A DNA stretch of 26,417 nucleotides from the NCBI GenBank assembly GCA_947463105.1, contig CANHSD010000006.1, positions 1-26,417 of the forward strand. Direction: 5' to 3'. How positions within the stretch are numbered: the first letter of the stretch is position 1; every line of letters starts with the position of its first letter. The stretch comes from Chitinophagaceae bacterium (GTDB taxonomy: Bacteria; Bacteroidota; Bacteroidia; Chitinophagales; Chitinophagaceae). A model generated the notes under the pieces. That model was not told where the DNA came from. It ran no database searches and saw nothing but the letters and a program-made list of their open reading frames with translations. The translations under genes and the position numbers were made by a program. Positions 14,263 to 22,214 of the stretch are shown here, piece after piece.

Positions 14263-16224
14263 TTATTTGATAATTTTTCTGATGATCTCAGGATCATCAT
14301 CCTTGTTGACCCTTAACCAATAGCTGCCTGGAGCAAGGTTGGCGGATGGTACTACAAAAAGGTCTGCACCGCTGAAATTGCCAAACCGTTGTCTCCAAAC
14401 CAATTGCCCGGTGGTATTGTACAGCGATAGATTCAGTATACCCTCGTACATGTCTTTTAACAAAACGCTGAACTCATCCCGGACAGGATTGGGGAATACC
14501 ATAACATTCCCTGATCCAGGAAAAATTTCAGCCTTGGTGACTGTATTGTTGGCAGAAACAATTTTCAATTTGGGGTCGATGAATACAGAATCCGGTGCAA
14601 AGCCGATCTTGAAAAAATCAACCTGTCCGTTTTTCGTATGGTGCAGCACAACAGTGGTATCATAGAAGTTATTTTTAAACCGTATGGGAACAGGCATCTC
14701 AAAAAATTTGACTGACGTATCTGATGTTGTCTGGTTCAGTGTGGTTTGAACCCAAGAACCGCCTCCGGTTGCCCATTGGAGTTTGTAGCTGGGGAAACCT
14801 TGTCCATATACCCAATCGTTGAAAAATGCTGTGAGGTCTGTTGCTGCAACCTTCTCAAAATGTTTTTTAAGGTCTGTGGTTCTTGCATAACCATAGGCCA
14901 GTGCAGGATCATTCAGGTAATTTCTGGTTGCACGAAAAAAAGCAGAATCACCCAGCTTCCAGCGCAGCATTTGCAATACCCATCCGCCCTTGTTGTAGCT
15001 AAGCCTTGAATCAAAAATCCTTGATACGCTGGTGGTATCATCAACATATACTGATCCATTGGGCCTTGAAGCGATGAAGTTGATCTGGCTTCTGTAGGTA
15101 TTGAGCAGGGTGGCTTCAGGATAGTGCTTTTCAATGTTGAGGTTGGTGCAAAATATAGCGTAGCCTTCATTGAGCCATATATCTTTCCAGGATCCGCAAG
15201 TGATTTTGTTGCCAAACCACTGGTGTGCCGCTTCATGTACAATCAGTGTTTCAGACATGTTCTGCATGAATGAATTGGTCTGGTGCTCCATGCCTCCGCC
15301 AAAACCAAACTGTGTATGGCCATACCTTTCCTTGATAAAAGGATAAGGGGTAAAAGTATTGTGCAACAGCTGCAGCGTTCTTTTGGTGATGGCTGCAGCG
15401 TTGAGAAAATCATTTGCTTTTTCCGGGTAGGCATGCTCCATGATGGGCATGGTTGTATTCCCCAATTTCACTCCATCTTGAATGACCTGGTAGTTGGTGG
15501 CGGCAAATGCAACAAGGTAGGTGGCAATGGGATACCTGTGTTTCCAGCGGGTGGTTCTGAATCCTCCCCTGACCTCATCTGATTGCAGCATGCCATTGGT
15601 GGAGGAAGTATATTTTTCGGGTGTTGTGATCGCAATATCCAGGGAGTCTGCCTTGTCATTCAGGCCGTTCTTGCATGGCCACCAATCCCTGCCTCCATAG
15701 GGCTCACTGAGTGTCCATAACACGGGCACCCCTGCATGTGCACTGGTTGTGAAAGAGCTGAAGGGTGCCGTAACCGGGGGTATGCCATGGTAAAATATTT
15801 CAACCGCTTCTTTGTTTCCTTTGTCCAGAAAAACACCAAGGTTGACAATGACAGAATGATCAAATGGTCTGTAATGGCTGATTTTACCGGTTCTGAACCG
15901 GATGCTGTCCACTTTCAGCTCATCCGAAAGGTCAAAAGTGATGATATTGGTGCGTTCTGTGATGGTGAATCCTGTTTTGACGCTTCCCTGGATATAGCGA
16001 ACGCCTGGATCCACCTGCCATTTGCAATCGAGGTAGTTGATGTCAAAATTGGTGGATGCTTTTGAAAAATTTCCTACACCCATCAATACTTCTTGTCTCA
16101 ATCCGGCTGCTTTTGCCTCCATGGTTGCTATTTCATGGTTCTCCCTGAATACATTTTTAACCTGGCTGAAGCCCGTAAGATAGATGACGAGGAAAACAAT
16201 GGTCAGAATGGGTTTGGGTTGCAT
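14263..16224 (-). CDS. Secreted M1-family zinc aminopeptidase with T9SS sorting domain
   Basis: A 653-residue protein with a signal peptide (about 1-20, ending TGFSQ). The N-terminal beta domain is followed by the M1 catalytic core. The exopeptidase motif reads GGMEH (310-314) in place of GAMEN. The zinc site is HEAAH (330-334), with NEGYA giving the third ligand Glu353, and SYNKGGW carries the conserved catalytic Tyr410. The last 75 residues have the pattern of a type A T9SS C-terminal sorting domain (MVFPNPVRDEFSVLL, LYNTTGQLVW, LAPGSYWLRV), so the enzyme is exported across the outer membrane. It digests peptides from their N-terminus. It is divergent from the radical SAM gene and convergent with the small membrane protein. 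Confidence 0.93.
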   Translation of the reverse strand: MQPKPILTIVFLVIYLTGFSQVKNVFRENHEIATMEAKAAGLRQEVLMGVGNFSKASTNFDINYLDCKWQVDPGVRYIQGSVKTGFTITERTNIITFDLSDELKVDSIRFRTGKISHYRPFDHSVIVNLGVFLDKGNKEAVEIFYHGIPPVTAPFSSFTTSAHAGVPVLWTLSEPYGGRDWWPCKNGLNDKADSLDIAITTPEKYTSSTNGMLQSDEVRGGFRTTRWKHRYPIATYLVAFAATNYQVIQDGVKLGNTTMPIMEHAYPEKANDFLNAAAITKRTLQLLHNTFTPYPFIKERYGHTQFGFGGGMEHQTNSFMQNMSETLIVHEAAHQWFGNKITCGSWKDIWLNEGYAIFCTNLNIEKHYPEATLLNTYRSQINFIASRPNGSVYVDDTTSVSRIFDSRLSYNKGGWVLQMLRWKLGDSAFFRATRNYLNDPALAYGYARTTDLKKHFEKVAATDLTAFFNDWVYGQGFPSYKLQWATGGGSWVQTTLNQTTSDTSVKFFEMPVPIRFKNNFYDTTVVLHHTKNGQVDFFKIGFAPDSVFIDPKLKIVSANNTVTKAEIFPGSGNVMVFPNPVRDEFSVLLKDMYEGILNLSLYNTTGQLVWRQRFGNFSGADLFVVPSANLAPGSYWLRVNKDDDPEIIRKIIK

Positions 16225-16275
16225 GGATTAGGTGTTGAAACTAGGCTGAGTCCTATTTATTGTTGAGCTGTTGTA

Positions 16276-16283
16276 CAAATCTA
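16276..16283 (-). promoter_or_regulatory. Possible -7 element for the M1 peptidase gene
   Basis: On the minus strand TAGATTTG fits TAnnTTTG and lies about 52 bases before the M1 start at 16224. The expected TTTG at -33 is absent at the usual spacing, so support is only partial. Confidence 0.28.
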
Positions 16284-16319
16284 CATAACGAACAAGACTT
16301 TCATTTATTTTTACAACCC

Positions 16320-17348
16320 ATGCCCAAGCATAACAAAAATGATATTTTTAACTTTTTGTCTAAAATCACCTTCAACAAGTGTTGGAATGCGCTTAAAGTA
16401 TTGGGTTCCTACCAGTTGAGCAAGGCCATCGGCCGACCTTTCATGCTAGGCTTGCCCCTTTCGATTTCCGTTGAGCCCACCACGGCCTGCAACCTGGGTT
16501 GCCCTGAGTGCCCCAGTGGACTCAAATCTTTCACAAGGCCAACCGGTAGCATCAAGTTGAATTACTTCCGGCAAACCATTGATGCCATGCACAAAGAACT
16601 TTTTTACCTGAGTTTTTATTTTCAGGGAGAACCCTTTTTGCACAAGGATTTTCTGGACATGGTGCGCTATGCTTCTTCGAAAAATATTTATACCGCAACC
16701 TCTACCAATGCACATTTTCTCACTGATGAAAATGCCAGGAAGACCATTGAAAGTGGCTTGGACAGGCTGATTATTTCCCTTGATGGCACAACCCAGGAAA
16801 CCTATGAGCAGTACAGAAGAAATGGCCAGATGGACAAGGTACTCGAGGGTGCCCGGAACATCATCAAATGGAGAAAGGCCCTGAACAGCAAAACGCCCAT
16901 GGTGGTTTTTCAATTTTTGGTGGTCCGGCCCAATGAACACCAGGTTGATGAGGTAAAGCAGTTGGCCAGGGAAATGGGTTTGGACGATGTTTGGTTCAAG
17001 ACGGCACAGATTTATGACTATCAAAAAGATCCCAACCGGCTGATTCCATCAACAGACCAGTTCAGCCGGTACAGGAAGGATGCAGGAGGCCAGACCGTTC
17101 CAAAGAACAAAATGCCCAATCATTGTTGGAAGATGTGGCATAGCAATGTGATTACCTGGGACGGAAAGGTGGTTCCTTGTTGCTTCGACAAAGATGCCCA
17201 GCACATCATGGGAGAAATGGGTACAAGGGGAATGAAAGAAATATGGGAAAGTAAAAAATACAATGAGTTCAGGGCAGAATTGATGCGGGGCAGAAAAAAT
17301 ATTGATATTTGTTCCAATTGCAGCGAAGGACTGAAAGCCTGGAGCTGA
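16320..17348 (+). CDS. Radical SAM protein with SPASM domain
   Basis: A 342-residue protein from ATG 16320; a longer frame from 16260 adds an unlikely Cys-rich stretch. The radical SAM motif is CNLGCPEC (Cys57, Cys61, Cys64). It is followed by the GGEP-equivalent QGEPFLH and the LIISLDG strand. The C-terminal SPASM region supplies further cysteines for an auxiliary 4Fe-4S cluster: Cys269, Cys287, Cys288, Cys331 and Cys334, in PCCFDKDAQHIMG and DICSNCSEG. Such enzymes modify peptides, proteins or small molecules by radical chemistry. No precursor-peptide gene is seen nearby. The AI-2E-family transporter starts 17 bases downstream and a MarR regulator follows, suggesting one transcript. Substrate unknown. 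Confidence 0.9.
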   Translation: MPKHNKNDIFNFLSKITFNKCWNALKVLGSYQLSKAIGRPFMLGLPLSISVEPTTACNLGCPECPSGLKSFTRPTGSIKLNYFRQTIDAMHKELFYLSFYFQGEPFLHKDFLDMVRYASSKNIYTATSTNAHFLTDENARKTIESGLDRLIISLDGTTQETYEQYRRNGQMDKVLEGARNIIKWRKALNSKTPMVVFQFLVVRPNEHQVDEVKQLAREMGLDDVWFKTAQIYDYQKDPNRLIPSTDQFSRYRKDAGGQTVPKNKMPNHCWKMWHSNVITWDGKVVPCCFDKDAQHIMGEMGTRGMKEIWESKKYNEFRAELMRGRKNIDICSNCSEGLKAWS

Positions 17349-17365
17349 ACCTACAAATAAAATTT

Positions 17366-18388
17366 ATGACCCAGTTCAACAACAGGATCAGACAGGTTGT
17401 CTTGCTTTTGGTGATTGCCTTTCTGGTTTTCCTGATCGTCCAGGAACTGTATGTATTTCTTCCCGGACTGATGGGTGCGCTTACTTTTTATATCTTGGGC
17501 AGGGAACGGTACTTCAGGCTAACCGAAAAGCGGGGATGGAATCCCGGCCTTACATCCCTTTTGATCATTGTTGTATTTCTGCTCTTGATTGCCGCCCCTC
17601 TTTATTATGCCGTCTTGTTGGTAACCCCCAAAATAAGCTCCTTGTTCCTTCACGCTGATGAGCTGCTGGTGGGTGTGCAAGCCCTTTCAGACAAGATCAA
17701 GTCCATCACTGGTGAAGAAATACTATCTCCCAAAAATCTTGCTGCCTTTCAATCCAACCTGGCCAATTACATACCTACCTTTCTGAACAGTTCTGCCATG
17801 ATTCTCAGCAACATGCTGGTCATGTTCTTTGTGATGTATTTCATGTTTACAGGTGGCAGAACAATGGAAGACTCCATCAGAAAATTTATCCCCCTTCATC
17901 TGGAAAGTGTGGTTGCACTGGCCCATGAAACCAAGCACATGGTCAAGGCAAATGCCATTGGCATACCACTGATTTCCATTATTCAAGGACTTTTTGCCTG
18001 GGCAGGATACCTCCTGTTTGGGATGGATGATGCCTTGATGTGGGGCTTTCTTACCGGGGTCTTTGCTTTTTTTCCGATTGTTGGCACCATGATGATCTGG
18101 GTTCCACTGGTTGTATACCTTTACTCAAAAGGGATGGGTGGCCAGGCCACAGGCCTGCTTGTTTACAGCCTCATCATCACCGGAAATGTAGACTATCTGG
18201 CCAGGGTCACCCTGATGAAAAAGATTGGAAACGTTCATCCCCTGATCACCGTATTTGGTGTCATTGTTGGGCTTCAGTTGTTTGGATTCATGGGATTTAT
18301 TTTCGGCCCACTCATATTCAGCTACACCATCATCCTGGTAAAGATCTATTCCCATGAGTTTGTTGATCAAACCAAAAATCCAATTTAA
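17366..18388 (+). CDS. AI-2E family transporter
   Basis: A 340-residue membrane protein from ATG 17366; the frame extends upstream into the radical SAM gene, but that part is shadow. The order is typical of the family: two N-terminal helix pairs, a hydrophilic stretch about 85-140 (LLVGVQALSDKIKSITGEE), a helix FFVMYFMF, the amphipathic RKFIPLHLESV segment, then HMVKANAIGIPLISIIQGLFAW, GVFAFFPIVGTMMIWVP and a final GLQLFGFMGFIFGPL. Members export autoinducer-2 (TqsA), act as Na/H antiporters or move other solutes; no substrate can be named here. It sits between the radical SAM gene (17 bases) and the MarR gene (4 bases), so an export role for the enzyme's product is possible but unproven. Confidence 0.86.
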   Translation: MTQFNNRIRQVVLLLVIAFLVFLIVQELYVFLPGLMGALTFYILGRERYFRLTEKRGWNPGLTSLLIIVVFLLLIAAPLYYAVLLVTPKISSLFLHADELLVGVQALSDKIKSITGEEILSPKNLAAFQSNLANYIPTFLNSSAMILSNMLVMFFVMYFMFTGGRTMEDSIRKFIPLHLESVVALAHETKHMVKANAIGIPLISIIQGLFAWAGYLLFGMDDALMWGFLTGVFAFFPIVGTMMIWVPLVVYLYSKGMGGQATGLLVYSLIITGNVDYLARVTLMKKIGNVHPLITVFGVIVGLQLFGFMGFIFGPLIFSYTIILVKIYSHEFVDQTKNPI

Positions 18389-18392
18389 CAAC

Positions 18393-18854
18393 ATGGGACT
18401 GGAAAAAGACATCAAACAACAGCATTTCACCAGCGAAAACCAGAAGCTTATCATCAACCTGGTTTTCACCAACAACTGGCTCACGGAAAAAATCAGGGAT
18501 TTTCTTTCCGCAGAAGACATCACCCTGCAACAATTCAATATTCTCAGGATCCTGCGTGGTAGCCATCCACAGCCGCTTTCTACAATGACCATCCGTGAGC
18601 GCATGCTGGATAAGATGAGTGATACCAGCAGGATTGTGGACAGGCTTGTGTTGAAAGGGTTGGTAGACAAAAAAACCTGTCCCTCAGACAAACGGCTTGT
18701 GGACATCAGCATCACGGAGGAAGGGAAAAAAGTACTGTCAACAATTGATCAGAAAGAAAAAGAGATGATGGCTGTCATTGTAAACCTCAACCAGGAAGAG
18801 ATGAAAATCCTGAATGGGTTGTTGGATAAAATGCGGGGCTCGTCAGCAGAATAG
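18393..18854 (+). CDS. MarR-family transcriptional regulator
   Basis: A 153-residue winged-helix protein from ATG 18393; the frame continues upstream over the transporter stop but that is shadow. The core reads ITLQQFNILRILRGS, then the helix-turn-helix IRERMLDKMSDTSRIVDRLVLKGLV, and the wing SDKRLVDISITEEGKKVL. The N- and C-terminal helices form the usual dimer interface. MarR proteins repress nearby genes and are released by ligands or oxidation. It begins four bases after the AI-2E-family gene and is the last of three tightly spaced genes, so autogenous control of the radical SAM/transporter unit is plausible. It is convergent with the small secreted protein at 18864, nine bases away. Confidence 0.9.
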   Translation: MGLEKDIKQQHFTSENQKLIINLVFTNNWLTEKIRDFLSAEDITLQQFNILRILRGSHPQPLSTMTIRERMLDKMSDTSRIVDRLVLKGLVDKKTCPSDKRLVDISITEEGKKVLSTIDQKEKEMMAVIVNLNQEEMKILNGLLDKMRGSSAE

Positions 18855-18863
18855 CCAACAATC

Positions 18864-19133
18864 TTACTTGCCCTCCAACTTATTTACATAGTCCAGTGAT
18901 CCCAGCCTAAAACGCATCGGAACGCCTGTTTTCTTTTCCAGTTTCCATTCTTGCTTGCAAACAAATCCCTGTTGTACATTGGCATGATTGGCTTTAACGG
19001 GGGCATTCGTTTTTTTGACCGGTAAGACCATCTGTCCGGAAAGGAAAAAAAACGGCTTTTTTGCCAGGCTGCTGTCCTGCGCAAAACAGGTTTGTCCTGT
19101 TAAAATAAATATGAGGATGATCAGTGTTCTCAA
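18864..19133 (-). CDS. Small secreted protein divergent from rpoN
   Basis: An 89-residue protein with a clear signal peptide (about 1-19, MRTLIILIFILTGQTCFAQ). The mature 70 residues include FFFLSGQMVLPVKK, HANVQQGFVCKQEWKLEKKTGVP and the C-terminal RFRLGSLDYVNKLEGK. I believe I recall similar C-termini in small uncharacterised Bacteroidota proteins, but I cannot confirm it here. One Cys remains after cleavage. No enzymatic motif is visible. It shares an upstream region of about 60 bases with rpoN. Coding status is supported by the signal peptide, a second shorter frame being its shadow. Function unknown. Confidence 0.68.
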   Translation of the reverse strand: MRTLIILIFILTGQTCFAQDSSLAKKPFFFLSGQMVLPVKKTNAPVKANHANVQQGFVCKQEWKLEKKTGVPMRFRLGSLDYVNKLEGK

Positions 19134-19148
19134 TGGTGCGTTTTGTTC

Positions 19149-19158
19149 GTAAATTTAC
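19149..19158. promoter_or_regulatory. Palindromic -7-like element between the small secreted gene and rpoN
   Basis: GTAAATTTAC is a perfect ten-base palindrome, so TAAATTTA (seven of eight to TAnnTTTG) reads on both strands. On the minus strand a CTTG lies 20 bases upstream, close to a -33 element, which favours the secreted-protein gene. No -33 is seen for rpoN. A shared or competing promoter is possible. Confidence 0.3.
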
Positions 19159-19194
19159 AGCTCAATTCCCATTCACACAAGGGAAGTTTTAGCA

Positions 19195-20679
19195 ATGGCA
19201 TTGTACCAGGGACTCCAACAAAAACTGCAACAAAAACTTTCTCCACAGCAAATCCAGCTGATGAAGCTATTGCAGGTACCTACAGCCTTGTTGGAAGAGC
19301 GGCTCAAGGAAGAAATAGAGGAAAATCCTGCATTGGAAATTGGGGAAGAAAAGGCTGGAGAAACTGATGATGATGCTTCAGATGAGCTGAATCTTGATTT
19401 GCCCGAAGGGGAGGATGAACCAATGGATGACATGGAGGACCCCGTTCCGTACGAAGACTATGGGGATGATGATGATATTGCTGAGTACAAGCTCAAGGAT
19501 GATCATGTGCCTGAGCTGGAAGGCAGTGGCTCTATACCTCATCCCGTTTCTTCCGGCTTGCACGAAATGCTTACAGAACAACTTGGGCTGTTGAACCTTG
19601 ATGCACTCGAAGAAAAAATTGCCGAGCAATTGATTGGCAGCATTGATGATGATGGATACCTGCGCAGGGATACAAATTCTGTTGTGGATGATCTTGCCTT
19701 CAAGCAAAACATCATTGTCAATGCAGACCAGGTGGAACATGTTTTGGGGCTTATTCAACAGTTTGATCCCTCGGGTATCGCTGCCCGTGATGTCAGGGAA
19801 TGCCTGATCATCCAACTGCGCAGAAAAATCAAGGCCCGTCAATCTCTCGCACTTAAAACCGCACTTCGAATACTTGATTTTCATTTTGATGAATTCACCA
19901 AAAGGCATTTTGATAAAATCATCCGTTCTCTGGAGTTAGACGAAGACCTGCTCAAGGATGCCATGCAGGAGATCAGGAATTTGAATCCCCGACCGGGTGC
20001 TCAAGCCGGATCCATCAACAAGGCTGAACAGTACATCATTCCTGATTTCTTTGTGTACAACAACAACGGAGAACCGGAGCTGACCCTTAACCAACGCAAC
20101 GCTCCTGACCTGAGGGTCAGCGATGAATACAGGGACATGCTCAAAGACTATGAGAAAGGCAGCAAGAAGGACAAGCGCCAGAAAGAGGCAGTGGTATTTA
20201 TCCGCCAAAAAATTGATGCCGCCAAATGGTTCATTGATGCCATCAAGCAAAGGCAGCAAACCTTATTGCTGACCATGCAGGCCATCATTGAGCACCAGCG
20301 GAGCTTCTTCCTCAGCGGGGATGAGAATTCATTGCGTCCCATGATCCTCAAGGACATTGCAGAAAAAACCAGGCTGGATATTTCCACCATCAGTCGGGTG
20401 GCCAACAGCAAGTTTGTGCAAACCGAATTTGGAAGCTTTCGGCTGAAATATTTTTTCAGTGAATCGCTCAGTACAGAAAGTGGAGAGGAAGTGTCTACAA
20501 AAGAAGTGAAGAACATCCTGCATGAATTGATCATGATGGAAGACAAAAGAAATCCTTTGGGCGATGATAGCCTTACTGAAATGTTACAGGCCAAAGGCTA
20601 TAATATTGCGCGTAGAACTGTTGCCAAATACAGGGAACAACTGAATGTTCCTGTCTCACGCTTGCGAAAAGAACTATAA
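19195..20679 (+). CDS. rpoN: RNA polymerase sigma-54 factor
   Basis: A 494-residue protein. Region I is Gln-rich and activator-responsive (GLQQKLQQKLSPQQIQLMKLLQVP, about 6-29, ending in EENPALE). Region II is long and acidic (about 50-110). The core-binding domain has DGYLRRD and QQFDPSGIAARDVRECL. The DNA-binding part includes the helix-turn-helix DISTISRVANSKFVQTEFG, and the RpoN box is ARRTVAKYRE (472-481). It directs RNA polymerase to -24/-12 promoters and needs AAA+ activators, none of which is in the window. It is followed nine bases later by a PAP2-like membrane protein. All domains are intact. Confidence 0.96.
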   Translation: MALYQGLQQKLQQKLSPQQIQLMKLLQVPTALLEERLKEEIEENPALEIGEEKAGETDDDASDELNLDLPEGEDEPMDDMEDPVPYEDYGDDDDIAEYKLKDDHVPELEGSGSIPHPVSSGLHEMLTEQLGLLNLDALEEKIAEQLIGSIDDDGYLRRDTNSVVDDLAFKQNIIVNADQVEHVLGLIQQFDPSGIAARDVRECLIIQLRRKIKARQSLALKTALRILDFHFDEFTKRHFDKIIRSLELDEDLLKDAMQEIRNLNPRPGAQAGSINKAEQYIIPDFFVYNNNGEPELTLNQRNAPDLRVSDEYRDMLKDYEKGSKKDKRQKEAVVFIRQKIDAAKWFIDAIKQRQQTLLLTMQAIIEHQRSFFLSGDENSLRPMILKDIAEKTRLDISTISRVANSKFVQTEFGSFRLKYFFSESLSTESGEEVSTKEVKNILHELIMMEDKRNPLGDDSLTEMLQAKGYNIARRTVAKYREQLNVPVSRLRKEL

Positions 20680-20688
20680 ACAACCCAT

Positions 20689-21336
20689 ATGCAAATCGAA
20701 TCAGACAAGGTCATTTTTCCTCGGTGGATGGAGGTTTCAGCGAAGATCATTTCCATTGTGTTTCATCCTCTTTTTGTAGGGGTGATGATGGCCTTCTACC
20801 TGATTTTCATTCATCCATCCTATTTTGTAGGATTCTCTGCGAAGGCCAAAATGCTCAAACTCTTGGCCGTGATCAACAACAATGTATTTTTCCCATTGCT
20901 GGTGGTAGCCCTGCTCAAAGGGCTTGGATTCAGTAAGTCTGTATATCTGACAACACAGAAAGAACGCATCGTTCCCTATATCGCCAGCATCACTTTTTTC
21001 TTTTGGACCTATTATGTTTTCAAGCACCAGCCTGAGACTCCCCGCATCATTGTAAACATGTGCAGGGGTATGTTTTTTGCCTCATCTGCTGCCTTGTTGT
21101 TGAACAATTATTACAAGATCAGCATGCATGGAATCGGCGTAGGTGGAATGATGGGGCTGATGGTACTGACAGTTTTCGATGGCACCATGTATTCCGGCAT
21201 GCCCCTCATGGTTACTGCCCTTATATCGGGGCTGGTCCTGTCTTCCAGAAAGATTGTTTCAGATCACCAATGGTTTGATCTCATTACTGGGTTTCTGCTT
21301 GGATTGATTTGTCAGTTGGTGGCATTATGGTTCTAA
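20689..21336 (+). CDS. PAP2-like integral membrane protein downstream of rpoN
   Basis: A 215-residue protein with about six membrane helices. The last third carries S-R-x5-H-x3-D exactly (Ser186, Arg187, His193, Asp197), the third motif of PAP2-type phosphatases. An earlier His147 in SMHGIG stands where the PSGH His is expected, and KERIVP (91-96) resembles a reduced first motif (K...R.P). This suggests a divergent lipid phosphatase or phosphotransferase acting on phosphate esters at the membrane, perhaps polyprenyl or phosphatidyl substrates. It starts nine bases after rpoN, so the two are probably one transcript. The family link is my reading of motifs, not a proven homology; it could be only a conserved membrane protein of unknown role. 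Confidence 0.65.
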   Translation: MQIESDKVIFPRWMEVSAKIISIVFHPLFVGVMMAFYLIFIHPSYFVGFSAKAKMLKLLAVINNNVFFPLLVVALLKGLGFSKSVYLTTQKERIVPYIASITFFFWTYYVFKHQPETPRIIVNMCRGMFFASSAALLLNNYYKISMHGIGVGGMMGLMVLTVFDGTMYSGMPLMVTALISGLVLSSRKIVSDHQWFDLITGFLLGLICQLVALWF

Positions 21337-21366
21337 AAAAGAGACCCAGCCTGGAAAGGCCGGGTC
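21335..21366 (-). terminator. Terminator of the L,D-transpeptidase-like gene
   Basis: Read on the minus strand, a stem GACCC...GGGTC (21362-21366 with 21343-21347) extends inward through an A/C mismatch to AGGC/GCCT with loop TTCC. It is followed by CTC and six T (21340-21335). It lies 25 bases after the stop at 21392. The T run overlaps the stop of the convergent gene; on the plus strand the hairpin has no T run. Confidence 0.7.
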
Positions 21367-21391
21367 GGATTAACCATTCTAAGATTCCATT

Positions 21392-22141
21392 TTAACCATT
21401 GATCATTCTTGAGTTACGCAAATATTGCTGGTCGGGGTAGTAAATGAACATACAGTTCCCCTCCTTGATTGTTTCGATTATTTTTTTGTTGATGGGCCTC
21501 GGTAAAGCCGGGCAACCATAGCTTCTTCCCAAGTATCCTTTGTGCCTGATCACCTGTTCGCTGGCATAGTCTGCTCCGTGCATCACTATGGCCCTTTCTT
21601 TCGCTTTGTCATTGAATCCCTTTTCAACACCATTGAGCATCATGGAAAACCCATTGGATCCCATGTAGGTGCCTCCTGTAACATAAAAACCAAGACTGCT
21701 TTTGTGGGAATTCATGGCGTTGGAGAAAAATCTTGCGAATTCTTCGCCCGTATTCCTGCCATGAGCAACAATACTTTTGAAGAGCAGTTCCTTTGTTTTC
21801 AGGTCAACAACAAACAGCCTGTTTTCCTTGGACGATTTTGAAAAGTCGATGATGGTGAGGATGCTGTCTGCACTCAGACGGCCCTGTGCATTGAGTTTTT
21901 CAAAGCCTGATAAGGCCAGAGAAAAGATCTCTTCAGACAGGTTGGCACCTGCCTGATGGATCTCTGTATAGATTGAATGGATGAAAAGCGTGTTTGAAGT
22001 TGAACCCTTTTTCTCGACAATTGACTTATCTGCCGGAACCGGTTTGTTGCTGGTGAAGGAAACCAGCATGGTAAGACTTGCAAACAGGATCAGGCCTGCA
22101 GCTGTAATTTTCATTGGATAGGATTTTTGGATTTTCATCAT
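21392..22141 (-). CDS. Murein L,D-transpeptidase catalytic domain family protein
   Basis: A 249-residue exported protein with an N-terminal hydrophobic segment (about 11-30) acting as signal or anchor. The catalytic half has VVDLKTKELLF, AHGRNTG, then IVMHGADY (His188) and GRSYGCPALP with Cys210, the S-x-G-C nucleophile pattern of YkuD-type L,D-transpeptidases. These form or cleave 3-3 peptide links in peptidoglycan or anchor proteins to it. It matches the group usually named murein L,D-transpeptidase catalytic domain family, common in Bacteroidota. Two adjacent Met codons (22141 and 22138) could both start it. A terminator-like hairpin follows the stop. It is divergent from the flavin reductase gene. 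Confidence 0.87.
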   Translation of the reverse strand: MMKIQKSYPMKITAAGLILFASLTMLVSFTSNKPVPADKSIVEKKGSTSNTLFIHSIYTEIHQAGANLSEEIFSLALSGFEKLNAQGRLSADSILTIIDFSKSSKENRLFVVDLKTKELLFKSIVAHGRNTGEEFARFFSNAMNSHKSSLGFYVTGGTYMGSNGFSMMLNGVEKGFNDKAKERAIVMHGADYASEQVIRHKGYLGRSYGCPALPRPINKKIIETIKEGNCMFIYYPDQQYLRNSRMING

Positions 22142-22214
22142 GATAACGCGTTTTGGGTGTGGATATTGTTGTGCAAATCTCCAACCTTTTCACCCATATT
22201 GCGTTAAACGAAAT

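Noticed and set aside
16320..17348. A peptide-natural-product (RiPP) cluster around the radical SAM/SPASM gene
   Set aside because: No short precursor frame, leader-binding domain or peptidase-transporter is visible near it; only the general possibility remains and is stated in the findings.
18125..18715. A 196-codon minus-strand frame over the AI-2E/MarR junction
   Set aside because: It runs antisense to two genes with clear family motifs and matches nothing I recognise; it is Ser/Leu-rich like other shadows of this window.
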